Assembly (NCBI GenBank): GCA_049323655.1
Contig: JBMONO010000034.1
Span: 62,001-126,000, forward strand
Reading direction: 5' to 3'
DNA length: 64,000 nucleotides
DNA from: DB1 sp049323655
GTDB lineage: Bacteria; Desulfobacterota; Desulfobulbia; Desulfobulbales; SURF-16
Numbering within the stretch: the first letter of the stretch is position 1; the number at the start of each line of letters is the position of its first letter. Made by a program: the position numbers and the translations under genes. Positions 16,835 to 24,246 of this stretch are shown here, piece after piece. The notes beneath the pieces are model-generated. The model worked only from the letters and a program-made list of their open reading frames with translations. It searched no databases and was not told the DNA's origin.

Positions 16835-17182
16835 AAAAACCTCGATCAAGTAGGTTATCTTCACAAGAAAAGAGGGTCGCGAAGAAATGTAATACGCCGT
16901 CCGATCCTCTTATCTTGTCGCGGAGAATTGCGTGCTGTTGAACAAAAAAACCTAGTGCAAGCAAAGAAACGTCACTGTTTTCACATTAGTTAATCAGATA
17001 CCGCTCACATTGCAAGCATTCTCTGCGCGGGCTGCTAACGTTCTAGATCGGAGATGCTGTGCCGGGGAAAAAATCATTTGAAGGGGCGCACGGAAAAAGG
17101 TATACAGTGCCGACCGGGCCGATTCGGCGCGAATGGACAAAATGGAAATTTCGGAGCCGCGAACCAAGTGACAGGAAAAGGC
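16835..17182. other. Intergenic region of about 350 bp with one predicted promoter
   Basis: Between the divergent NIL-ferredoxin and HEAT-like genes. A sigma-70-like promoter for the rightward gene is at 17078-17106. An open frame begins at 17054 but its first 40 codons overlap that promoter and look non-coding. Nothing else is recognised. Confidence 0.55.
17078..17106 (+). promoter_or_regulatory. Predicted sigma-70 promoter for the HEAT-like gene
   Basis: TTGAAG (17078-17083) and TATACA (17101-17106) with an exact 17-base spacer. It points at the GTG start at 17183 and excludes the longer in-frame start at 17054. Confidence 0.55.
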
Positions 17183-17587
17183 GTGGACAGCGTCAGTCGT
17201 GAAGAATTGCTTGCCGTCATCGGTGACTTCATCAGCATGGGGCACCTTGAAAATATTCTGGCCATGTTTCGCCAGGACACAGGGCTGTACCAGCTCAGTG
17301 GGGAACTTATCACTGATGAACGGTACATGGTTCGCATGGGCATGGTCGTCCTTTTTGAGGAACTGGCGCGCAACAATCGTCATGACATTCAGCTTGCTCT
17401 CCCTTCCCTGTTGCCGAAACTGGGCCACGAAAAGAGTTTTGTCCGCGGCGATATCGCCACCCTGCTTGGCATTATCGGCACCAAGGAGGCCAGGCAAGCT
17501 CTGGAAAAGTTGCTTGAGGACGACGATGAGCAGGTTGTCTCCGTGATAAGGGATATCTTGGCCGATTTTCCGGCTGAACAGCCCTGA
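17183..17587 (+). CDS. Small HEAT-repeat-like protein
   Basis: A 134-residue all-helical protein. The second half has two HEAT-like helical pairs: LALPSLLPKLGHEKSFVRGDIATLLGIIG and KEARQALEKLLEDDDEQVVSVIRDILADF, with the conserved Asp/Arg positions of armadillo/HEAT repeats. The N-terminal third, EELLAVIGDFISMGHLENILAMF, is also helical. The GTG at 17183 follows AGGAAAAGGC and lies downstream of a promoter-like pair. Such proteins usually serve as protein-binding scaffolds; a specific function is not evident. The 3' side holds two repeat elements. Confidence 0.65.
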   Translation: MDSVSREELLAVIGDFISMGHLENILAMFRQDTGLYQLSGELITDERYMVRMGMVVLFEELARNNRHDIQLALPSLLPKLGHEKSFVRGDIATLLGIIGTKEARQALEKLLEDDDEQVVSVIRDILADFPAEQP

Positions 17588-17603
17588 AATTTCAACAATT
17601 TTT

Positions 17604-17633
17604 GTCGAAATCATAAAAAACCACGATTCCGAC
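17604..17633. repeat. Second copy of the GTCGGAAT-type inverted repeat
   Basis: GTCGAAATC (17604-17612) and GATTCCGAC (17625-17633) are complementary at 8 of 9 positions, with an A-rich spacer. It shares the core with the copy at 14762-14791 upstream of parA. Located 16 bp after the HEAT-like gene stop, so it may also form a hairpin in its mRNA. Confidence 0.45.
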
Positions 17634-17652
17634 GAACCATGTTTGAAAAAAC

Positions 17653-17755
17653 CATAAAAAGTTTTTTCACCACAAAGCGCACTGAGAACAGAGAGAAAAC
17701 ATCTTTAAATAAGATTAGTTGCATCTCGTGTTCTGTGGTAAAAAAGCTTTTTACG
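17653..17755. repeat. Palindromic intergenic element, copy 1 (left of the Sua5/YciO gene)
   Basis: Arms at 17653-17674 and 17734-17755 are complementary at 19 of 22 positions and end in CACCACA / TGTGGTA. The interior shares ACCACAAAG(C/T)GCA...GAGA and a GATTAGTTGCATCT/AATCAGTTACCTCT stretch with the element at 18467-18583. No coding content. It is MITE-like, although no transposase is present in the window. Confidence 0.6.
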
Positions 17756-17830
17756 ATTTCATCATTTTTTGTCGCAACCATCAGTGATGGGCATCGACTG
17801 CCCGGATTATCACCCTGTCTAAAGGAATTT

Positions 17831-18445
17831 ATGCGTATTTTGCAGATCAACAAGGACAACCCGCAACAGCGACTTATTGAACAGGCAGTTGAGGTGCTCC
17901 GCCAGGGAGGGGTAGTAGCGTATCCGACGGACACAGTTTACGGAATCGGCTGCGATATCTTCAACCAGAAGGCTGTCAAGCGAATCTATCAGATTAAAAA
18001 GCGGGACAAAGAAAAACCGTTCAGCTTCATCTGCGCTGATCTGAAAGATGTCAGTCTCTACTGTTTCCTGTCGAATACCGCTTACAAGCTGATGAAAAAA
18101 TCGCTGCCAGGACCCTATACCTTTGTCTTGCCGGCCATGAAAATCGTACCGAAAATCATGATGACAAAACAAAAAACCGTCGGAATTCGGGTTCCGGACA
18201 ATACGATCTGTCAGTATCTGGTCAACACTCTGGGTAACCCTTTGCTGACGACCACTGCCAGTCTGGATGATCTCTCCATTCCCCAGGATGCCTATGATGT
18301 TGCCAACAATCTCGGCAACATGATCGACGTCATCATTGACAGCCCCTGTTTTCCACCTGAGCCTTCCAGTGTCATTTCGCTTATCAGCGATATCCCAGAG
18401 ATCCTGCGATTCGGCAAAGGGGATACGGGAGAATTTCTGAGATAA
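17831..18445 (+). CDS. Sua5/YciO/YrdC-family protein (threonylcarbamoyl-AMP synthase-like)
   Basis: A 204-residue YrdC-fold protein. It has the family's nucleotide and double-stranded-RNA-binding features: GGVVAYPTDTVYGIGCDI, IKKRDKEKPFSFIC (the KRxxxxP-type motif), PGPYTFVLPA, VGIRVPDN and LLTTTASL. The catalytic fold forms threonylcarbamoyl-AMP for tRNA t6A37; the window also has mtaB, which acts on that same nucleoside. Length and sequence are nearer the YciO branch, whose own substrate is uncertain, so the exact activity is not fixed. The ATG at 17831 follows AAAGGA; an upstream in-frame start would run through a repeat element and is rejected. The gene is flanked on both sides by related palindromic repeats. 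Confidence 0.85.
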   Translation: MRILQINKDNPQQRLIEQAVEVLRQGGVVAYPTDTVYGIGCDIFNQKAVKRIYQIKKRDKEKPFSFICADLKDVSLYCFLSNTAYKLMKKSLPGPYTFVLPAMKIVPKIMMTKQKTVGIRVPDNTICQYLVNTLGNPLLTTTASLDDLSIPQDAYDVANNLGNMIDVIIDSPCFPPEPSSVISLISDIPEILRFGKGDTGEFLR

Positions 18446-18466
18446 TATTTTTCACCTTGACAAACC

Positions 18467-18583
18467 CGTAATAAGTCTTTTTTGACCACAAAGTGCAGAG
18501 AAAATGCAGTGAAAATGTCTTTTATTACAATCAGTTACCTCTGTGTGCTCTGCGGTGACTGTGGTTAATTTTCACTTATTACG
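18467..18583. repeat. Palindromic intergenic element, copy 2 (right of the Sua5/YciO gene)
   Basis: Outer arms CGTAATAAGT (18467-18476) and ACTTATTACG (18574-18583) are perfectly complementary, and inner TGACCACA / TGTGGTTA continue the pairing. Internal sequence is related to the element at 17653-17755. It fills the gap between two convergent genes and could also act as a terminator hairpin. Confidence 0.6.
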
Positions 18584-18589
18584 AGACCA

Positions 18590-18907
18590 TCAACCTTTGT
18601 TAATGGCAGGCTTGGCGTCGTTCGGGTTTACACCGGCCAGCGGATCCTTGATGGATTTACTCATTGTGAAGTGAACGGTTTTCCGGGTCGATATGTGCAT
18701 GACCTGGGCGGTCCGCGGGTTTTTTGTGATCCGTGATTTCCGCTCCCGGGTGCACAAGCTGCCGAAGCCTCGAATTTCTACCCTTCTTCCCTCTTGCAGG
18801 GCCTCAGTTATGGCATCGAGGATGATATCGATCACATGGGTGACATCTTTTTTCAGATGCCCTGGGGTCTGTTCAGCTACAGAATTGATAAGGTCGCGTT
18901 TTAACAT
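18590..18907 (-). CDS. HU/IHF family DNA-binding protein
   Basis: Histone-like protein of 105 residues with the typical order: helical dimerisation part (LKRDLINSVAE...VIDIILDAITEAL), beta saddle (RVEIRGFGSLCTRERKSRITKNPRTAQ) and a short tail beyond the usual end. GFGSL and R-x-x-R-N-P-(R/K)-T are family hallmarks, though the normal RxGRNPxTG loop reads RITKNPRTA and the saddle return is unusual. It sits downstream of sppA and rpsA on the same strand, which resembles the rpsA-ihfB order of other proteobacteria. AGGAA precedes the ATG. Whether it is HU or IHF cannot be told from sequence alone. Confidence 0.9.
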   Translation of the reverse strand: MLKRDLINSVAEQTPGHLKKDVTHVIDIILDAITEALQEGRRVEIRGFGSLCTRERKSRITKNPRTAQVMHISTRKTVHFTMSKSIKDPLAGVNPNDAKPAINKG

Positions 18908-18922
18908 ATAAAAATTCCTGGC

Positions 18923-18947
18923 CCAAAAATGGCTTGATAAATCAAGC
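18923..18947 (-). terminator. Possible weak terminator between sppA and the HU gene
   Basis: Perfect 7-base arms GCTTGAT and ATCAAGC (18932-18938 and 18941-18947) followed on the minus strand by CATTTTTGG. The loop is only two bases and the T tract is five, so termination would be partial; it may instead be an operator for the HU gene. Confidence 0.35.
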
Positions 18948-19102
18948 TTTGTCTGTCCGGCTTTTGCTGCAAACCTGTTCGGGAACGTTAAAAAAAGTGA
19001 CCTGTCGTTTGGACAGTCGCTGCGAGACCTTTTTCCTAACGTCTGTGAAGAGCCGGTCTGCAGAGTTTCAGAGCAGTAGATGACTATAAATACTATTTCG
19101 CA

Positions 19103-20026
19103 TCACGGTAAAAGGGTCCACTCATAGGAAAGGCGCGGATGTTCCATACCCGTGCGTCGCAGAATGTCGGTGAGGCCGTTTACGGCAAAAAGCTTGAAAA
19201 AAGAGAGGCGATCATTTTCCGGGTAAAGGAGGGTTGTGTTTTTCCCGGGATGACCGGCAAGTTCGGCCGCCAGTCTGACCGCATCATTGAAATTGCCATA
19301 ATCATCGATGAATCCCAGCTGCTTTGCGGTTTCTCCGGAAAAAATCCGACCGTCAGCAAACTCGCGTACCCTTTCAGGTGCAAGTTTTCTGCGGGCTGCT
19401 ATATCCTCAACAAACTGTTTGTGCACCTCGTCGATCAGGCTTTGCAGGAGAAGCCGCTCATCTGAAGACAAAGCCCTGCTCGGCGATCCTATGTCTTTCA
19501 TCGGGCCGCTTTTGACCACTTCATCTTTATATCCAATTTTCTGAAAGATCTCTTCAAGGTTGGGAAACTTGAGAATGACCCCCATGCTGCCAGTCAGGGT
19601 TCCCGGACTGGCAAGAATTTTCCCAGCGCCAATGGCGGCATAGTATCCACCAGAGGCTGCAACTGAACCCATCGAGGCAACGACGGGCTTGACCTTGTTT
19701 ACACGGGCGATCTCGCGATAGATTTCTTGCGCCGCACCCACCGCGCCACCGGGGCTGTCAATGCGTACGACAAGGGCCTTGACTGCGGCATTTCGACTGA
19801 AACGATCGAGCTGAGCTAAAACTTCTTCAGCATCGGTGAGTACTCCTTTAAGGGGGACAATCGCAATGGGAACCGCATCGGTGTGGAAAAAATCGACACC
19901 GCTCTGCCTGGACAGGCTGGCAACAAAAAAGGTTATTCCGACCCAGAAAAAAAGTCCTATAGCTCCCAGGATAAGAAATCCGGTGAGCAATGGATGTTTC
20001 CGGCGGAATAACCTTTCTTCTGTCAT
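19103..20026 (-). CDS. sppA: Signal peptide peptidase SppA (36K type)
   Basis: Membrane serine protease of 307 residues that degrades cleaved signal peptides. A single transmembrane segment lies at about 14-36 (LLTGFLILGAIGLFFWVGITFF), followed by the S49 fold. The nucleophile Ser is in SVAASGGYYAA (about 120-130), preceded by RIDSPGGAVG, and the general-base Lys is in GPMKDIGSPSR. Length corresponds to the single-domain 36K form rather than the E. coli 67K form. GAAAGGT precedes the ATG. It follows rpsA by 27 bp and probably shares its transcript. Confidence 0.92.
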   Translation of the reverse strand: MTEERLFRRKHPLLTGFLILGAIGLFFWVGITFFVASLSRQSGVDFFHTDAVPIAIVPLKGVLTDAEEVLAQLDRFSRNAAVKALVVRIDSPGGAVGAAQEIYREIARVNKVKPVVASMGSVAASGGYYAAIGAGKILASPGTLTGSMGVILKFPNLEEIFQKIGYKDEVVKSGPMKDIGSPSRALSSDERLLLQSLIDEVHKQFVEDIAARRKLAPERVREFADGRIFSGETAKQLGFIDDYGNFNDAVRLAAELAGHPGKNTTLLYPENDRLSFFKLFAVNGLTDILRRTGMEHPRLSYEWTLLP

Positions 20027-20053
20027 ACCTTTCAGTAAACGTCTGCGGGGTTC

Positions 20054-21787
20054 TTACTCTTCCCGACGTTCCTGATTGTTCAGCTCTTCCTTGAGCAGAT
20101 CGCCCAGTGTTGACGGCCCGGATTGAGCCTGCATTTTTTTGTAATCTTCGAGCTTCATGTCATCACTGTCATCTGTCATTGCCTTGACGGAAAGCCCGAT
20201 CTTGCGGTCTTTAGCAGAAACACTAATGACCTTGGTCTCGATCATATCACCGACATTGTACATGCCAACCGGAGTGTTGATCTTGTCCTTGCTGATTTCC
20301 GAGACGTGGACTAGTCCTTCGACCCCGTCCTCAACCTCGACGAATATCCCGAAATCAGTGACATTTGTGATTTTACCGGAAACATGGGTGCCAACCGGGT
20401 ACTTTTCGATTGCCTGTTGCCAGGGATCAGGTGTCAATTGTTTGATGCCAAGAGAGAATCGCTCATTTTCCCGGTCGATTTTCAGCACCACGGCCTGAAT
20501 TGTCTGCCCCTTGGAATATTTTTCAGAGGGATGCTTTATACGTTCCGTCCATGAGAGATCCGAAACATGTATCAGACCATCAATTCCCTCTTCAATGCCG
20601 ATAAAAATACCGAAATCAGTGATGTTCTTGATTTTTCCTTCAATAATTGAGCCGACCGGGTAATTTTCAGTCACCAAATCCCATGGGTTGGGCTGCAACT
20701 GTTTCATTCCCAGTGAAATACGCTTGGCATCAACATCGATATTGAGGATCGAGACATCAATGGCGTCGCCCACCGAAACGATTTTAGAGGGGTGACGGGT
20801 CTTTTTGGACCAGGACATCTCTGAAACATGAACAAGCCCCTCAACGCCTTCTTCCAATTCGGCAAAAACACCATAATCGGTAATGCTGACCACCCTGCCA
20901 ACTGCTCGTGAGCCGACCGGGTACTTCTGTTCAACAGTTGACCAAGGATCAGGCTTGAGCTGCTTGACGCCGAGAGAAACTTTATCGGTTTCCTTGTCAT
21001 ACTTGAGGACCTTGACCTCAATCTCCTGTCCAACCTTGAAAAGCTTAGACGGATGAGAAACCCGGCCCCAGGACAGGTCGGTGATATGACAGAGTCCGTC
21101 TAGACCGCCGAGGTCAATAAATACACCGTAGTCGGTGATATTGGTGATGGTGCCGACTACAACGGAACCTTCGGAAAGGGAAGTTCGCATCGCCTCCCGC
21201 AGCTTCTGGCGCTCCGCCTCAAGGATGGCACGGCGGGAAATGACAACATTGTTGCGTTTGCGGTTGAACTTAAGGATTTTAAATTCATATGTCTGACCAA
21301 TCATGCTGTCAAGATCTTTGACCGGACGAAGATCGATCTGTGAATAGGGCAAAAAGGCCGGGACACCAATGTCGACCGAAAGACCGCCCTTAACCCGGCT
21401 CTCAATGCGTCCGCTGATGGTGCCGTCTGCCTCCTGGATGCTGGCAATATCCTCCCATACCTTAATGCCGATCGCCTTCTCGCGGGAAAGGCGCAGTCCG
21501 CCTTCAGCCTCGCGTTTTTCGACAAAGACGTCGAAAACGTCGCCGACCTTGACTTCGATCTCTTCCCCTTCACTGCGAAATTCACTCAAGGGGATCTCAC
21601 TCTCGGACTTGTCGCCGATATCTATAACCGCAAAGTTGTCGGTCAGTCCGATAATGGTGCCCTGCACAACGTCACCGACATTGGCGACATTGAGCTGTTC
21701 GTCGTTGAAGAGCTCTGCAAAGCTCATCCCTTCCTGGATGGACGTAAAGTCATCCTGTTGTTTGTTTTCTGTTGCGCTGTTTCCCAT
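20054..21787 (-). CDS. rpsA: 30S ribosomal protein S1
   Basis: mRNA-binding ribosomal protein of 577 residues with six S1 repeats, beginning around residues 36, 122, 205, 292, 378 and 465. Repeats 3-6 each contain GxxxxITDYGVF- or NITDFGIF-type cores followed by GLVHVSEMSW or GLIHVSDLSW and a conserved LGMKQLxPNPW linker. It is slightly longer than E. coli S1 because of a short C-terminal acidic/basic tail. AAGGAGG lies upstream of the ATG, and a strong promoter at 21824-21852 is directed at it. Confidence 0.96.
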   Translation of the reverse strand: MGNSATENKQQDDFTSIQEGMSFAELFNDEQLNVANVGDVVQGTIIGLTDNFAVIDIGDKSESEIPLSEFRSEGEEIEVKVGDVFDVFVEKREAEGGLRLSREKAIGIKVWEDIASIQEADGTISGRIESRVKGGLSVDIGVPAFLPYSQIDLRPVKDLDSMIGQTYEFKILKFNRKRNNVVISRRAILEAERQKLREAMRTSLSEGSVVVGTITNITDYGVFIDLGGLDGLCHITDLSWGRVSHPSKLFKVGQEIEVKVLKYDKETDKVSLGVKQLKPDPWSTVEQKYPVGSRAVGRVVSITDYGVFAELEEGVEGLVHVSEMSWSKKTRHPSKIVSVGDAIDVSILNIDVDAKRISLGMKQLQPNPWDLVTENYPVGSIIEGKIKNITDFGIFIGIEEGIDGLIHVSDLSWTERIKHPSEKYSKGQTIQAVVLKIDRENERFSLGIKQLTPDPWQQAIEKYPVGTHVSGKITNVTDFGIFVEVEDGVEGLVHVSEISKDKINTPVGMYNVGDMIETKVISVSAKDRKIGLSVKAMTDDSDDMKLEDYKKMQAQSGPSTLGDLLKEELNNQERREE

Positions 21788-21823
21788 GAACCTGTTTCCT
21801 CCTTGGCCAATTTAGAAAAGATT

Positions 21824-21852
21824 CTTATACCAAACCGGGGGAGTGATGACAA
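21824..21852 (-). promoter_or_regulatory. Predicted sigma-70 promoter for rpsA
   Basis: On the minus strand TTGTCA (21847-21852) and TATAAG (21824-21829) are separated by exactly 17 bases. Transcription would begin near 21817 and leave a leader of about 30 bases before the rpsA start. Confidence 0.75.
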
Positions 21853-21995
21853 CTGTAAATATGAGTATTTGCGAAAAACATGGAGGTTTGCAGGGCAAGA
21901 TAAAAGAGCAAAGAGGATGCAGCATTCGATGATGATCCGGTGCAGCCGCAAGGAGAATGGAAAAAGAGGAAAAGAGGAGCGGAAACCCTGTAGAA

Positions 21996-22418
21996 TCAGT
22001 AAATTTTGTTGATAAAGTCCTGCAGGATGAGCTGGTGGTCAAAGACAAGAGGGGGAAGGTCGTCAAGGGAAAAGATTCGTGCTTCGGCCGCATCATCGCC
22101 GGAACGAGGAGATCCGTCGGCCCGGGCGATAAAGACCGTGCTGATGGTATGAAAGCGCGGATCACGGCCCGGCGCAGAATAGCTGTGCATTTGGCGGACA
22201 AGGGTAACGGTAAGCCCGGTCTCTTCCAATGCCTCACGTGTCGCCGCTGATTCAAGCGACTCGCCGTAATCAACAAAACCGCCGGGAAGGGCCCAGCCAT
22301 GAGGGGGATTCTTTCGTCTGACGAGAACAATGCCACCGGCGATTTCAATTATAATATCCACCGTAGGCAAGGGGTTTCGTGGGTGCTGTTTTGTAGATGA
22401 GTCAGCCATTGCCGTCAT
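21996..22418 (-). CDS. Nudix hydrolase
   Basis: A 140-residue pyrophosphohydrolase with a complete Nudix box: GGFVDYGESLESAATREALEETGL (G-x5-E-x7-R-E-x2-E-E-x-G). The N-terminal strand IIIEIAGGIVLVRRKNPPHGWALPGG is typical of the ADP-ribose pyrophosphatase-like or MutT-like groups; substrate unknown. The ATG at 22418 overlaps the stop of the upstream HAD gene as TAATG, so the two are translationally coupled. The frame extends upstream to 22487, but that part lies inside the HAD gene. Confidence 0.88.
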   Translation of the reverse strand: MTAMADSSTKQHPRNPLPTVDIIIEIAGGIVLVRRKNPPHGWALPGGFVDYGESLESAATREALEETGLTVTLVRQMHSYSAPGRDPRFHTISTVFIARADGSPRSGDDAAEARIFSLDDLPPLVFDHQLILQDFINKIY

Positions 22419-22996
22419 TAAATAAGAAGATTGCCGAGTGAATCCCAGCAATGCACAGAGGTAAGATTGTGTCTGCCGACATTCCATGGCTGGTCAAAAA
22501 CAACAGGGGTGAGACCGGAGCAGGCCATCTGCAGGCAGGTTTCAACCCGGTCGTCAACAAAATATTGGATTCCCAATGCTCTGACGCAATCTGCCTTGGT
22601 ATCGTGGTCACCCATGGCGATAAGGCGCATGTTGGCGCTGACATCAGTGGGCAGAACAGTTTGAAGCCATCGGATAATGGGCTCGGCGGTGGGTCGGGCG
22701 GTCACGAATGTCAAAGGAGCACGAGCGGCAAGCCGGCTGAGGACGGCAACTGCGCCGGTCATGGGCTTTAAGCCGCAGCTGATGGGGTCACACAGCAATC
22801 GGTTAAAAATGGTATCAATGATCGCCTTGTCAACAGCGAGACAATCTTCCACCTGGAAGGCAGTGATTTCTTCTGGGGCAATGGAGATTTTATGCTCTTC
22901 CGCAGCAAGACGGATAAAGGCTTCCATGGTATCGGCGACGACGCAGTCAATATCAAAGCCGATACCATGGGCAGGAATGGTGTGGAGAAGCGTCAT
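22418..22996 (-). CDS. HAD-like hydrolase, possibly 5'(3')-deoxyribonucleotidase type
   Basis: A 192-residue HAD-superfamily protein. Motif I is GFDIDCVVADTMEAF (DxD with a helical cap after it), motif II FVTARPTAEP, and motif IV YFVDDRVETC. The DIDxVxADT start resembles the NT5C deoxyribonucleotidase group, but this is only a motif-level resemblance. The frame is open 56 codons further upstream to 23164; that part overlaps the promoter of the divergent flavin oxidoreductase and is rejected. It is coupled to the Nudix gene, a pairing that suggests nucleotide pool sanitation. Confidence 0.75.
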   Translation of the reverse strand: MTLLHTIPAHGIGFDIDCVVADTMEAFIRLAAEEHKISIAPEEITAFQVEDCLAVDKAIIDTIFNRLLCDPISCGLKPMTGAVAVLSRLAARAPLTFVTARPTAEPIIRWLQTVLPTDVSANMRLIAMGDHDTKADCVRALGIQYFVDDRVETCLQMACSGLTPVVFDQPWNVGRHNLTSVHCWDSLGNLLI

Positions 22997-23076
22997 TATG
23001 TCGATCCGCGATGATGGCACGAAAAACAGGAAATTTTCAAAATACCACTTTAGACAAGCATTCACAACCCTTCTTC

Positions 23077-23105
23077 TTGACAAACGATGGCAAGAGCGGC
23101 ATAGT
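23077..23105 (+). promoter_or_regulatory. Predicted sigma-70 promoter for the flavin oxidoreductase gene
   Basis: Perfect -35 TTGACA (23077-23082), 17-base spacer and CATAGT (23100-23105) as -10. It lies about 60 bp before the ATG at 23167. Confidence 0.65.
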
Positions 23106-23166
23106 CGCATATGTTTTCCATCGGCTGCAATTTTTTTATTCGGTTTGACGATAATAAACGACACTC

Positions 23167-24132
23167 ATGAAACTGCCACCCCTGACCATAGGCCCCTTTA
23201 CCGCATCCGTCCCGCTTATCCAGGGAGGAATGTCGATCCGCGTCTCTACCTCGGCCCTTTCCGCTCCGGTGGCCGAGTGCGGTGGTATCGGCACCATCGG
23301 CGGCTCCGCCCTGCCGGTGGAGGAGCTGCAGGCAGACATCCGCAAGGCCAAAAGCATGACAAAAGGCATCATTGCGGTAAACATCATGTTTGCCATGAAG
23401 AATTTTTACAATCTGGTAATGGGCTCCATCGAGGCCGGGGTTGACATGATCATCACTGGTGCTGGATTCTCCAGGGATATCTTTAAAATCGGCCGGGACA
23501 CCAACACACCCATTGTCAGTATCGTCTCCTCCGCCGCTTTTGCCAAGCTGGCTGAAAAACTCGGCGCCGCGGCAATCATTGTTGAGGCAAAGGAGGCTGG
23601 CGGTCATCTGGGTACCGACGTCGCCCTGCGAGACCTTTTCCCGGAGATCCGCCGGGTGGTGAAAAAGGTGCCGCTTATCGCCGCCGGCGGCATCACCAAC
23701 GGCTATGAAATGGCGGAGATGATGGACAAGTACGGCGCCGACGGTGTCCAGATCGCCACCCGGTTTGTCCTCACCAAAGAATGCGCCGTTTCCGACACCT
23801 TCAAGCAAACCCTGCTCAATGCCAGCAAGGAAGATGTCGTGCTCACCACCTCGCCGGTCGGACTGCCGGGCCGGGCGATCAACACCCCTTTTGTTCAGCG
23901 GCTGGCCCGGGGAGAGTCCCCGAAGGTCAAGGAGTGCCTCTATAAATGTCTGAAAAAATGTGATCATCATTATTGTATCAGCGACCGACTGATGCGGGCA
24001 CATGACGGCGACTATGAAGAGGGGCTTTTCTTCACCGGTGAAAATGTTTATAAGATGAAGGATATCCTGACCGTAAAAGAGGTTTTCGAGCAGTTTGTCT
24101 CCCAGGCAGAATCCGTCTACAAAGAAGGGTGA
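23167..24132 (+). CDS. NAD(P)H-dependent flavin oxidoreductase (nitronate monooxygenase family)
   Basis: FMN TIM-barrel enzyme of 321 residues related to nitronate monooxygenase and FabK. Seen are PLIQGGMSIRVS at the N-terminus, ECGGIGTIGGSAL, IVEAKEAGGHLGTD (the catalytic-region AGGH motif), IAAGGITNG and GADGVQIATRFVLTKEC, which bind the FMN phosphate. A cysteine-rich tail (ECLYKCLKKCDHHYC) is unusual for nitronate monooxygenases and common in the anaerobic members of this family. Neither nitronate nor enoyl-ACP activity can be assigned from sequence. It has its own promoter and is followed by pcnB after 114 bp. Confidence 0.85.
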   Translation: MKLPPLTIGPFTASVPLIQGGMSIRVSTSALSAPVAECGGIGTIGGSALPVEELQADIRKAKSMTKGIIAVNIMFAMKNFYNLVMGSIEAGVDMIITGAGFSRDIFKIGRDTNTPIVSIVSSAAFAKLAEKLGAAAIIVEAKEAGGHLGTDVALRDLFPEIRRVVKKVPLIAAGGITNGYEMAEMMDKYGADGVQIATRFVLTKECAVSDTFKQTLLNASKEDVVLTTSPVGLPGRAINTPFVQRLARGESPKVKECLYKCLKKCDHHYCISDRLMRAHDGDYEEGLFFTGENVYKMKDILTVKEVFEQFVSQAESVYKEG

Positions 24133-24246
24133 GAAGGCCCCGGTCTTGCTTGTCGAAGTGTTTGGCGCCGGAGGCCATCAGGCACCTGTGATGCGTTGCG
24201 CCCGCCTCCCCTTCGTTTCATTCCCGTCGTCATCACGCAAAACAGC

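Noticed and set aside
17054..17182. Longer start of the HEAT-like gene at 17054
   Set aside because: It would place the N-terminus across a good -35/-10 pair and adds unconserved, Arg/Gly-rich sequence.
22997..23164. N-terminal extension of the HAD gene to 23164
   Set aside because: It would overlap the TTGACA/CATAGT promoter of the divergent gene, and HAD motif I would be 70 residues from the start.
24133..24246. Possible hairpin GGCCCCGG / CCGGAGGCC before pcnB
   Set aside because: Arms are imperfect and no T tract follows, so a terminator call is not supported.
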